Shown: in pieces, positions 1 to 5,405 of the stretch
Position numbering within the stretch: position 1 is the first letter of the stretch
Layout of the letters: every line of letters begins with the position of its first letter
Assembly (NCBI GenBank): GCA_964422725.1
Contig: CAYRCC010000069.1
Coordinates: forward strand, 1 to 5,846
Direction of reading: 5' to 3'
Length of the DNA stretch: 5,846 nucleotides
Source: CAKSNH01 sp964422725
GTDB lineage: Bacteria; Bacillota; Clostridia; UBA1381
Notes under the pieces: generated by a model
What the model saw: the letters and a program-made list of their open reading frames with translations, nothing else
Told to the model about the DNA's origin: nothing
Database searches by the model: none
Translations under genes and position numbers: made by a program

Positions 1-16
1 CGCAAAAAAGGGGTTT

Positions 17-38
17 CCAAAGGGGCAACGCCCCTTGG
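17..38. repeat. GC-core hairpin, possible fragment of the modular palindromic repeat
   Basis: AAGGGGC (20-26) and GCCCCTT (30-36) form a perfect 7-bp stem around the loop AAC, with near-matching CC/GG just outside. The same core and loop recur at 3517-3539, and a related core with a different loop lies at 261-280. This makes it a likely fragment or edge of the same dispersed repeat family described at 261-467 and 3373-3597. It could also be the terminator of a gene lying left of the window, since TTTGCTTTT follows it on the plus strand. Too little flank is visible to choose. Confidence 0.45.
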
Positions 39-77
39 TTTGCTTTTGGACACTTATAGACAAAAAATAGGTTCAAT

Positions 78-178
78 AATAAAATTGCATTTTAGCGTCA
101 GCGGCGAAAAACAGTGCGGACGTGGAAAAGCGCAGCGTTTCAGGGAGCACGTCGTTTTTCGCAAAATGCAATTTTATT
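78..178. repeat. 101-bp foldback (long imperfect inverted repeat), MITE-like
   Basis: AATAAAATTGCATTTT at 78-93 is the exact reverse complement of AAAATGCAATTTTATT at 163-178, giving 16-bp perfect terminal arms. Further in, GCGAAAAAC (104-112) pairs with GTTTTTCGC (154-162), and GTGC (114-117) pairs with GCAC (147-150). The whole 101 bp can therefore fold into one interrupted hairpin with a GC-rich tip. No transposase and no clear target-site duplication are visible at the ends. It may be a miniature non-autonomous element, a structured RNA gene or a palindromic intergenic repeat. The fold is seen directly; the role is not known. Confidence 0.7.
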
Positions 179-194
179 CTTCCTTAGCTTTTTG

Positions 195-256
195 TTTTTT
201 TGTCAAACGACAAAAGTGTCACAGGGATAGCAGAATTGTTATGACAATGAATTGTC
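195..256. other. GACAA/TTGTC palindrome cluster, no gene seen
   Basis: This AT-rich stretch between the foldback and the modular repeat holds a TTTTGTC/GACAAAA hairpin with an AAAC loop near 197-214 and the near-palindrome GACAAT-GA-ATTGTC at 243-256. A TTGT-TATG-ACAA inverted repeat just before it overlaps its left arm. The recurring TTGTC half-site could be a protein-binding site, but no promoter or gene start lies next to it in the window. Neither hairpin is followed by a T run on either strand, so neither looks like a terminator. I see no coding potential here. Confidence 0.3.
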
Positions 257-260
257 TGCC

Positions 261-467
261 TAAGGGGCGGTAGCCCCTTACCGCTTATTTCCGCCAAGCG
301 CAAGCTTATTTTCCGCCCCTTACTACCAACGTTACGGTAACCACCAAAAGGGTTTAAGGGCAACACCCTTGTCAACCGAACCGCCAACCCTTTGCGCAAG
401 CGGTATTTGCACCCACAATCTGTGGTTACCGCTAAAAGGTTTGCAAAGGAAAACCCCCTTTGCAAAC
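261..467 (-). repeat. Modular palindromic repeat, copy A (inverted relative to copy B)
   Basis: Read on the minus strand, this block aligns along much of its length with 3373-3540 read on the plus strand. The longest exact match is the 19-mer GCGGTTCGGTTGACAAGGG, at 366-384 (minus) and 3454-3472 (plus). Order on the minus strand: a TTTGCAAAGG hairpin (439-467), a linker with GCGGTAACC, the 19-mer with a GGG..CCC hairpin (356-370), a CCCTTTTGGTGGTTACCG linker, and a TAAGGGGC/GCCCCTTA hairpin (261-280, loop GGTA). It starts 17 bp downstream of the holB stop codon. It has no coding potential and no visible mobility gene. Confidence 0.75.
434..467 (-). terminator. Probable intrinsic terminator of holB
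   Basis: Seventeen bases past the holB stop, an 11-bp perfect stem (457-467 with 439-449, GTTTGCAAAGG/CCTTTGCAAAC) closes a 7-nt loop. On the minus strand it is followed by CTTTTAG. The T run is only four long, so the terminator may be leaky. The hairpin is also the first module of repeat copy A, so the repeat seems to supply the terminator. Confidence 0.6.
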
Positions 468-483
468 AAGGTGCTTTCGCCCC

Positions 484-1464
484 TTACTCCTCTTTCACTT
501 TAAGCGCAAGATTAAGCGCCGCCGCACGAAAATTTATATACCGCCGCAAAAGCTCGCGCATATGTATAATCGCCTCAAGAGCCTTTACTATGGTAACATC
601 GCTCACGTTAGCGCTCTTTCTCTCTATTTCCGACACCATATCCGAGTTTATAATACTCTCCGTCGCCGCGCACCGCACAAACAGCATATCGCGCAGAAAA
701 TCGCTCCAAAAATCCAGCACCAAATCCGCATCAGCTTTGTTAAGCTCCAGAAAATCCACCACGTCATACGCGTCTATCTTTTTTTGCGAAAGCAGTAAAT
801 CCAATACGGAAAACGCACTCAGCCTGAGCGGCTGAAACTTCTCGCTCGCGATAACCTCGTCCGCCGCCGCCGGCACTCCGCGCGAATACTTCGCCAAAAA
901 CGGCGCACGCGCTGCCTCGCCCGGATACTTTTCCGATATATATTTGAGCATATCGCTCTCGCAAAGCTCCGCAAACCTGATAAGCACCGACCGCGAAAGC
1001 ACCGTCTGCAAAAGCGGTACGGAGGAAGTCGCAATTATTATAAACACCGCGTACGACGGCGGTTCTTCGAGAATTTTCAAAAACGAATTCTGCGCCTGTT
1101 CCGTAAGCGCATCGCCGTGATGTATGATATACACCTTTCTCGGTGCTTCAAAGGGTTTTATATACGCATCGCTTACTATTTCGCGTATTTGCTCCACACC
1201 TATCGTTTTGCGGTCTTTCGGGAGTGTTATGTGCGTTATATCGGGGTTGGTGTCCGCTTTTGCCTGTATACAACTCGGGCATTTGCCGCATGGGGCGGTT
1301 TCACCGGTACAGGTGAGCGCGGCGGCAAACAGCTTTGCGCAGTTGGTTTTGCCGAGTCCGCGCGCGCCCTCAAAAATGTATGCGTGCGAATTTTGTCCGC
1401 GCCTTACGGAGTCAATAAGTCTTTTCATCAAATTATCGTGATATATTCCGGAATAACCGTACAT
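484..1464 (-). CDS. holB: DNA polymerase III subunit delta' (clamp-loader AAA+ protein)
   Basis: This 326-residue protein matches the usual length of delta', the clamp-loader subunit that helps load the sliding clamp onto primed DNA in the cytoplasm. Residues 33-40 (GARGLGKT) are the Walker A loop. C52, C59, C62 and C65 form the zinc-binding insert typical of delta' and gamma/tau. EQAQNSFLKILEEPP (122-136) is the family signature, and S157-R158-S159 is the SRC-motif position with the arginine finger kept but Cys replaced by Ser. The Walker B/DEAD-like segment reads YIIHHGDAL (112-120), with His where an acidic residue is usual. The ATG start has AGGAGG at 1470-1475, five bases upstream. The gene lies 68 bp after rny and a terminator. 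The tmk and ricT neighbours common in Bacillota are absent from the window. A DnaX-like protein is the main alternative, but that family is longer. Confidence 0.9.
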   Translation of the reverse strand: MYGYSGIYHDNLMKRLIDSVRRGQNSHAYIFEGARGLGKTNCAKLFAAALTCTGETAPCGKCPSCIQAKADTNPDITHITLPKDRKTIGVEQIREIVSDAYIKPFEAPRKVYIIHHGDALTEQAQNSFLKILEEPPSYAVFIIIATSSVPLLQTVLSRSVLIRFAELCESDMLKYISEKYPGEAARAPFLAKYSRGVPAAADEVIASEKFQPLRLSAFSVLDLLLSQKKIDAYDVVDFLELNKADADLVLDFWSDFLRDMLFVRCAATESIINSDMVSEIERKSANVSDVTIVKALEAIIHMRELLRRYINFRAAALNLALKVKEE

Positions 1465-1483
1465 AACTGCCTCCTGTCGTTTT

Positions 1484-1523
1484 AAATAAAAGCAAAGCAG
1501 ACAAACCGCTCTGTTTGTCTGCT
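1484..1523 (-). terminator. Intrinsic terminator after rny, upstream of holB
   Basis: Nine bases past the rny stop, AGCAGACAAAC (1496-1506) and GTTTGTCTGCT (1513-1523) form a perfect 11-bp stem with a 6-nt loop. On the minus strand it is followed by TTGCTTTTATTT. The T run is interrupted by GC, which suggests incomplete termination. Since holB starts 68 bp after rny with no evident promoter in the gap, this hairpin may set the rny-to-holB expression ratio. Confidence 0.7.
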
Positions 1524-1532
1524 ATGTAAACG

Positions 1533-3098
1533 TTATTTTGCAAATTCTACCGAACGCGTTTCGCGGATAAGGCTGACTTTGATTTGCCCCGGATACTCAA
1601 GCTCGTTTTCGATACGCTTTACTATGTCTTTCGCTATCATAATCATACGCGAATCGTCAACAATCTCCGGCTTAACCATAATTCTTATCTCACGACCTGC
1701 CTGAATTGCATACGATTTATCGACACCGTCAAAATCGTTTGCGATTTCTTCGAGCTTTTGCAGTCGTTTTATGTAAGTTTCAAGATTTTCACGCCTTGCG
1801 CCCGGTCTTGCCGCCGAAATCGCATCGGCTGCCTGTACAAGCGCCGCAACCAGCGTTTCCGCATCAACATCGCCGTGGTGCGCCATAATCGCGTGAATAA
1901 CGTCTTTGTTTTCTTTATATTTCTTGGCAATATCCGCACCTATCGTAACGTGCGAACCCTCAACCTCATGGTCAACCGCCTTGCCTATGTCGTGCAGAAG
2001 ACCGGCACGCTTTGCAAGATGTACATCCACCCCAAGCTCGCCCGCCATAACTCCGGCAAGATGCGATACCTCAATCGAATGTTTGAGAACATTCTGTCCG
2101 TAGCTTGTACGATATTTAAGCTTACCGAGCAAACGTATAAGCTCCGGATGCAGACCGTGCACACCTGTTTCAAATGTGGCGGACTCGCCCTCCTGCTTAA
2201 TAATCTGCTCTACCTCCCTGCGCGATTTCTCAACCGTTTCCTCAATGCGCGCCGGATGTATTCTGCCGTCGGATATGAGCTTTTCCAAAGCAACCCTTGC
2301 GACTTCGCGCCGTATCGGGTCAAAGCTCGACAAAATAACCGCCTCCGGAGTGTCGTCGATAATCAAGTCGACACCGGTAAGCGTTTCCAAGGTTCTTATG
2401 TTTCTGCCCTCGCGACCGATAATTCTGCCCTTCATTTCGTCGCCCGGCAGGGCAACAACGGAAACTGTGGTTTCCGCAACGTGATCGGCGGCAACCTTCT
2501 GTATAGACATTGCCACTATGTTTTTAGCGTTTTTCTCCGCGTTTTCCTTTGCCTGCTGCTCAATTTCTTTAACCATAATAGCCGCTTCGTGCCTGGTTTG
2601 ACTTTCTATATCCTTTAACAAATATTCCTTTGCCTCGTCTTTTGTGAATCCCGAAATCCTTTCAAGCTCGGCAAGCTGCTGATTCTTTATTTCTGTTATC
2701 TTCTGCTCTTTCGCCTCGTAATCCTTGATTTTCTGGCTAAGAACGGAGTCTTTCTTGTCGAGAGCATCACTCTTTCTGTCAAGATTTTCCTCTTTTTGCT
2801 GGATTCTGCGTTCCTGACGCGAAAGTTCGGAGCGTCTTTCCTTGCTTTCGGTTTCGAGATCCAGCCGTGCCTTATGTGTTTCTTCCTTTGCTTCAAGCAA
2901 CAGCTCGCGTTTTTTTGCCTCTGCCTCTTTAACGGCGCTGTCAACTATATGTTTTGCTTTTTCTTCCGCACTATTAATTTCAGCCTCTGCAACTTTCTTT
3001 CTATATGAAATGCCCATTTTAAATGAAAATACATTTAAGGCGGCAAAAACAACTGCCAATATCAATAGTATAATTTCTAACGGTCCTATATTATGCAC
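1533..3098 (-). CDS. rny: Ribonuclease Y (membrane-anchored endoribonuclease)
   Basis: This 521-residue protein matches the family length of about 520. RNase Y starts mRNA decay in many Bacillota by endonucleolytic cleavage at the inner face of the membrane. Residues 8-28 form one hydrophobic transmembrane segment, followed by a Lys/Glu/Arg-rich coiled coil to about 190. GRIIGREGRN (224-233) is the GxxG loop of the KH RNA-binding domain. The HD phosphohydrolase domain follows, with H340, the catalytic H369-D370 pair in LLHDIGK, H407-H408 and D425. The C-terminus (GQIKVSLIRETRSVE, 504-518) is typical. The start is GTG at 3098. The frame is open further upstream to a TAA at 3182-3180, but holds no ATG, GTG or TTG there. 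The gene has its own promoter and a long leader. Confidence 0.97.
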   Translation of the reverse strand: MHNIGPLEIILLILAVVFAALNVFSFKMGISYRKKVAEAEINSAEEKAKHIVDSAVKEAEAKKRELLLEAKEETHKARLDLETESKERRSELSRQERRIQQKEENLDRKSDALDKKDSVLSQKIKDYEAKEQKITEIKNQQLAELERISGFTKDEAKEYLLKDIESQTRHEAAIMVKEIEQQAKENAEKNAKNIVAMSIQKVAADHVAETTVSVVALPGDEMKGRIIGREGRNIRTLETLTGVDLIIDDTPEAVILSSFDPIRREVARVALEKLISDGRIHPARIEETVEKSRREVEQIIKQEGESATFETGVHGLHPELIRLLGKLKYRTSYGQNVLKHSIEVSHLAGVMAGELGVDVHLAKRAGLLHDIGKAVDHEVEGSHVTIGADIAKKYKENKDVIHAIMAHHGDVDAETLVAALVQAADAISAARPGARRENLETYIKRLQKLEEIANDFDGVDKSYAIQAGREIRIMVKPEIVDDSRMIMIAKDIVKRIENELEYPGQIKVSLIRETRSVEFAK

Positions 3099-3103
3099 CC
3101 CCT
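3087..3103 (-). promoter_or_regulatory. Unusual rny start site: SD-like AGGGGG runs into the GTG codon
   Basis: On the minus strand the only SD-like motif is AGGGGGTG at 3103-3096, and the GTG start codon (3098-3096) is its last three bases. That leaves no spacer. The in-frame codon at a normal distance of eight bases is ATA (3089-3087, codon 4). No other canonical start exists upstream in frame, and the next downstream are TTG codons 12 and 14, inside the membrane segment. GTG remains the default call, but true initiation may be at ATA or use a non-standard geometry. Confidence 0.55.
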
Positions 3104-3121
3104 GTAAAAATTTTTCCCGAT

Positions 3122-3265
3122 TCGGCTCTGTACGCCGATATTTATTCGTGAAACAGTAAAATAAAGTTTTAAAGAAATATTAAGCATAAAACGCTGTGCA
3201 GCCGTACATCTCGGCGGCGCAGGTGCACACCGAGCGTACATTGTCAAGATTGCACAAACGTACAT
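3122..3265 (-). promoter_or_regulatory. Structured rny 5' leader with three CGTACAT repeats
   Basis: The predicted transcript start is near 3263, leaving about 165 nt of untranslated leader. It contains CGTACAT (plus-strand reading) at 3203-3209, 3235-3241 and 3259-3265. Each is preceded by a TGCA(C) motif, though at varying spacing. Between the first two copies lies an inverted repeat, CTCGG (3210-3214) with CCGAG (3230-3234), which abuts the repeats exactly. A second small hairpin, TCGGC/GCCGA (3122-3138), lies nearer the gene. It matches no riboswitch class I know. RNase Y autoregulation or a regulator binding the repeats are possible readings. Confidence 0.4.
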
Positions 3266-3269
3266 ATAT

Positions 3270-3298
3270 ATTTTAATCTTTTTTTTGCATTATGTCAA
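3270..3298 (-). promoter_or_regulatory. Sigma-A promoter of rny
   Basis: On the minus strand, TTGACA (3298-3293) and TAAAAT (3275-3270) are separated by 17 bp, with an A run inside the spacer. This is a perfect -35 and a 5/6 match at -10. Transcription should begin near 3263. It supports rny being transcribed independently of guaB, which ends in its own terminator upstream. Confidence 0.8.
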
Positions 3299-3372
3299 GG
3301 CTTTTATCAGTAATAGTACGGAAATTTTGAAAAATACGGCTTACGCGCTGTACAAAAGGGCGCAACGCCCCT

Positions 3373-3597
3373 TATTGCAAAGGGTTTTCCTTTGCAATCC
3401 CTTTGGCGGTAACCGCAGAGTACGCGTGCGGATACAGTTTGCGCAAGGTGCAAGCGGTTCGGTTGACAAGGGCGTTGCCCTTGTCAATCCGTTTTGGTGG
3501 GTATCGCAGTTTTGGTGGTAAGGGGCAACGCCCCTTACCGCTAAAGTCGCGGTAACCGCCAAAAAGGGTTCAAGGGAACGTTCGTTCCCTTGAACCC
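3373..3597 (+). repeat. Modular palindromic repeat, copy B
   Basis: Four perfect hairpins are joined by related linkers. Hairpin 1 is ATTGCAAAGG/CCTTTGCAAT (3374-3398). Hairpin 2 is TTGACAAGGGC/GCCCTTGTCAA with loop GTT (3463-3487). Hairpin 3 is GGTAAGGGGC/GCCCCTTACC with loop AAC (3517-3539). Hairpin 4 is a 14-bp stem at 3566-3597. The linkers are variants of CCCTTTTTGGCGGTTACCGC. They occur after hairpins 1 and 2 in the forward sense and before hairpin 4 in the reverse sense. An imperfect extra GGG/CCC hairpin lies at 3356-3373. Copy A at 261-467 is the same element in the opposite orientation. It contains no gene. Confidence 0.75.
3561..3597 (-). terminator. Strong intrinsic terminator of guaB
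   Basis: Six bases past the guaB stop codon, GGGTTCAAGGGAAC (3566-3579) pairs perfectly with 3584-3597, a 14-bp stem with a GTTC/GAAC tetraloop. On the minus strand it is followed directly by TTTTT (3565-3561). The T run belongs to the linker of repeat copy B, so this terminator is also part of the repeat. Confidence 0.9.
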
Positions 3598-3603
3598 TCG
3601 CTC

Positions 3604-5073
3604 TTACGCCTGAGTTGTATAACTGTAGTTCGGCGCTTCCTTTGTAATATAAATATCGTGCGGATGACTTTCTTTCAAGCCCGCACCCGTAATTCTGATA
3701 AACTTTCCGTTAAGCTTCAGACTTTCGATGTTCTTCGTGCCGCAGTAACCCATACCCGAACGCAGACCGCCGAGTATCTGGAAAATTGTATCCGATACAG
3801 GGCCTTTGAACGGTACACGTCCCTCAACACCCTCCGGTACAAGCTTTTTCGAGCCGGTCTGGAAATATCTGTCCTTACTGCCCTTTTCCATAGCCGCAAG
3901 CGAACCCATACCGCGGTATACTTTAAACCGTCTGCCCTGATACAGCTCAAACTCACCCGGACTCTCCTCACAGCCTGCCAAAAGACTGCCAAGCATAATA
4001 ACGTCCGCACCGGCGGCAATCGCCTTTGTTACATCTCCCGAATACTTAATACCGCCGTCGGCAATTACCGGTATGCCGTACTCTTTCGCTACCTGATACA
4101 CATCGTTTACCGCCGTAATCTGCGGTGCGCCGATTCCGGCAACCACACGCGTTGTACATATAGAACCCGGTCCTATACCGACTTTTACGCAGTCCGCGCC
4201 GGCTTCGATAAGCGCGCGCGCCGCCTCGCCCGTTGCGATGTTGCCGGCAATAAGCTGTAAATCCGGAAACGCTTTTTTAACCTCTTTAACCTTTTCTATA
4301 ATGTTCTTTGAATGACCGTGCGCCGAATCAAGCACAAGCACGTCCACTCCGGCGTTGACAAGTGCGGTTGCCCTTTCAATCGCATCGGTGGTAACGCCGA
4401 TTGCCGCACCGACCAAAAGTCTGCCCTTTTCATCACGCGCCGAGTTCGGGTACTGAACGGCTTTTTCGATATCCTTAATCGTGATGAGTCCTTTCAGTCT
4501 GCCCTCGCTGTCAACCAAAGGCAGCTTTTCTATTTTATGCTTTCTCAAAATTTGCTGTGCCTCCTCAAGTCCCGTACCTTCAGGCGCGGTAATGAGTTTT
4601 TCGTAAGTCATCGCATCTTTTATTTTCTTGGAAAAATCCGTTTCAAAACGCAAATCGCGGTTTGTGATAATGCCGACCAGCTTGTTGTTTTCGTCCGTAA
4701 TCGGTACGCCCGAAATCTTGTATTTGCCCATAAGCTCGTCCGCATCTTTTATGGTGTTTTCGCCCGAAAGACTGAACGGATTCAGTATAACGCCGTTTTC
4801 GCTGCGCTTTACCTTGTCAACCTCGGTTGCCTGCTCTTCGATAGTCATATTCTTGTGTATAATACCTATACCGCCCTCACGCGCAACGGCAATAGCCATA
4901 GCCGACTCGGTAACGGTGTCCATAGCCGAGCTCATAAGCGGAATATTAAGTTTGATTTTCTTTGTAAGATACGTTGTCAGGTCAACCTCGTTCGGCGTAA
5001 AATCCGATGCCTGCGGTAAAAGCAATACATCGTCAAAGGTCAAACCCTCTTTTGCAAATTTATCTTCCTGCAT
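3604..5073 (-). CDS. guaB: Inosine-5'-monophosphate dehydrogenase
   Basis: This cytoplasmic enzyme oxidises IMP to XMP with NAD+, the first committed step of guanine nucleotide synthesis. Its 489 residues match the usual bacterial length. LTFDDVLLLP (11-20) opens the (beta/alpha)8 barrel. Two CBS domains interrupt it at roughly 95-205. The NAD/IMP segment includes LDSAHGHS (248-255). The potassium-binding and catalytic loop is GIGPGSICTTR (299-309), with catalytic C306. ADGG (338-341) contacts the phosphate side, and the mobile flap carries R402-Y403. All expected catalytic residues are present. The ATG has AAAGGAG at 5085-5091, 11 bases upstream, a slightly long spacing. It is flanked by its own promoter and terminator, so it is probably monocistronic. 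Confidence 0.98.
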   Translation of the reverse strand: MQEDKFAKEGLTFDDVLLLPQASDFTPNEVDLTTYLTKKIKLNIPLMSSAMDTVTESAMAIAVAREGGIGIIHKNMTIEEQATEVDKVKRSENGVILNPFSLSGENTIKDADELMGKYKISGVPITDENNKLVGIITNRDLRFETDFSKKIKDAMTYEKLITAPEGTGLEEAQQILRKHKIEKLPLVDSEGRLKGLITIKDIEKAVQYPNSARDEKGRLLVGAAIGVTTDAIERATALVNAGVDVLVLDSAHGHSKNIIEKVKEVKKAFPDLQLIAGNIATGEAARALIEAGADCVKVGIGPGSICTTRVVAGIGAPQITAVNDVYQVAKEYGIPVIADGGIKYSGDVTKAIAAGADVIMLGSLLAGCEESPGEFELYQGRRFKVYRGMGSLAAMEKGSKDRYFQTGSKKLVPEGVEGRVPFKGPVSDTIFQILGGLRSGMGYCGTKNIESLKLNGKFIRITGAGLKESHPHDIYITKEAPNYSYTTQA

Positions 5074-5104
5074 AATTTTTGTAACTCCTTTCGATTATCA
5101 AATG

Positions 5105-5123
5105 TGCGGATTTTGTATCCGCA
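5105..5123 (-). promoter_or_regulatory. Small hairpin in the guaB leader
   Basis: TGCGGAT (5105-5111) and ATCCGCA (5117-5123) form a perfect 7-bp stem with a 5-nt loop in the roughly 67-nt guaB leader, 13 bases upstream of the ribosome binding site. It has no T run after it. It does not contain the purine riboswitch core, so mRNA stabilisation near the 5' end or a protein contact is more likely. Confidence 0.4.
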
Positions 5124-5146
5124 TCAGCCCCGTATATATTTAATTT

Positions 5147-5175
5147 ATTTTATCAAAACGTACACAAAATTTCAA
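5147..5175 (-). promoter_or_regulatory. Sigma-A promoter of guaB with extended -10
   Basis: On the minus strand, TTGAAA (5175-5170) and TAAAAT (5152-5147) are 17 bp apart, and TG lies one base before the -10 (TGATAAAAT), an extended -10. Transcription should begin near 5140, giving a leader of about 67 nt. The surroundings are very AT-rich, as expected for a promoter. Confidence 0.75.
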
Positions 5176-5265
5176 GATGTTTTTGCTTTAAAATTAATAA
5201 TTGTCATAAAACACAAATCAAAACATATAAAATATGTCGATTTAGTGCGAAATGACGCTGTACCC

Positions 5266-5349
5266 ATGTGCGCTTTATGCCGGCGTGTATTTGAGGGTGT
5301 TGTGCAAAATCACCAATTCGCCGCGCCGGCTATCGTGGATTATGCACAT
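5266..5349. repeat. Nested inverted repeat in the divergent intergenic region
   Basis: ATGTGC (5266-5271) pairs with GCACAT (5344-5349). Inside it GCCGGCG (5279-5285) pairs with CGCCGGC (5324-5330), and GGTG (5296-5299) with CACC (5311-5314). On the plus strand the middle stem can grow to nine pairs with one G-U. The block is GC-rich in an otherwise AT-rich spacer and lies upstream of both divergent promoters, so it is not in either predicted leader. A weak minus-strand promoter-like pair (TTGAAC-17-TACATT) lies just before it. It could be a small RNA or a binding site. Confidence 0.4.
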
Positions 5350-5405
5350 AATGTATGAATTGTTTGATATCGGTTCAAAACAAGCCAAAAAAACCGCAAA
5401 TTTGG

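Noticed and set aside
78..178. Retron msr-msd region
   Set aside because: The long inverted repeat is suggestive, but no reverse transcriptase gene is in the window and the flanks show no retron features.
40..273. 77-codon plus-strand open frame across the left intergenic region
   Set aside because: It crosses the foldback and ends in the next hairpin, has no convincing ribosome site, and its sequence is dictated by the repeat arms.
261..467. CRISPR array
   Set aside because: The repeated pieces are palindromic hairpins with variable linkers and uneven spacing. There are no uniform repeats with unique spacers and no cas gene.
1584..2618. 344-codon plus-strand open frame antisense to rny
   Set aside because: It lies wholly inside rny on the opposite strand, has no ribosome site or recognisable domain, and its composition is what an antisense shadow of a conserved gene gives.
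4312..5019. 235-codon plus-strand open frame, with others at 3658-4260 and 4628-5143, antisense to guaB
   Set aside because: guaB is complete with all catalytic residues. These frames are its shadows, with no ribosome site or family signature.
5074..5140. Purine (guanine) riboswitch or other known riboswitch in the guaB leader
   Set aside because: The predicted leader is only about 67 nt with one 7-bp hairpin. The conserved three-way junction core and a terminator or anti-terminator are missing.
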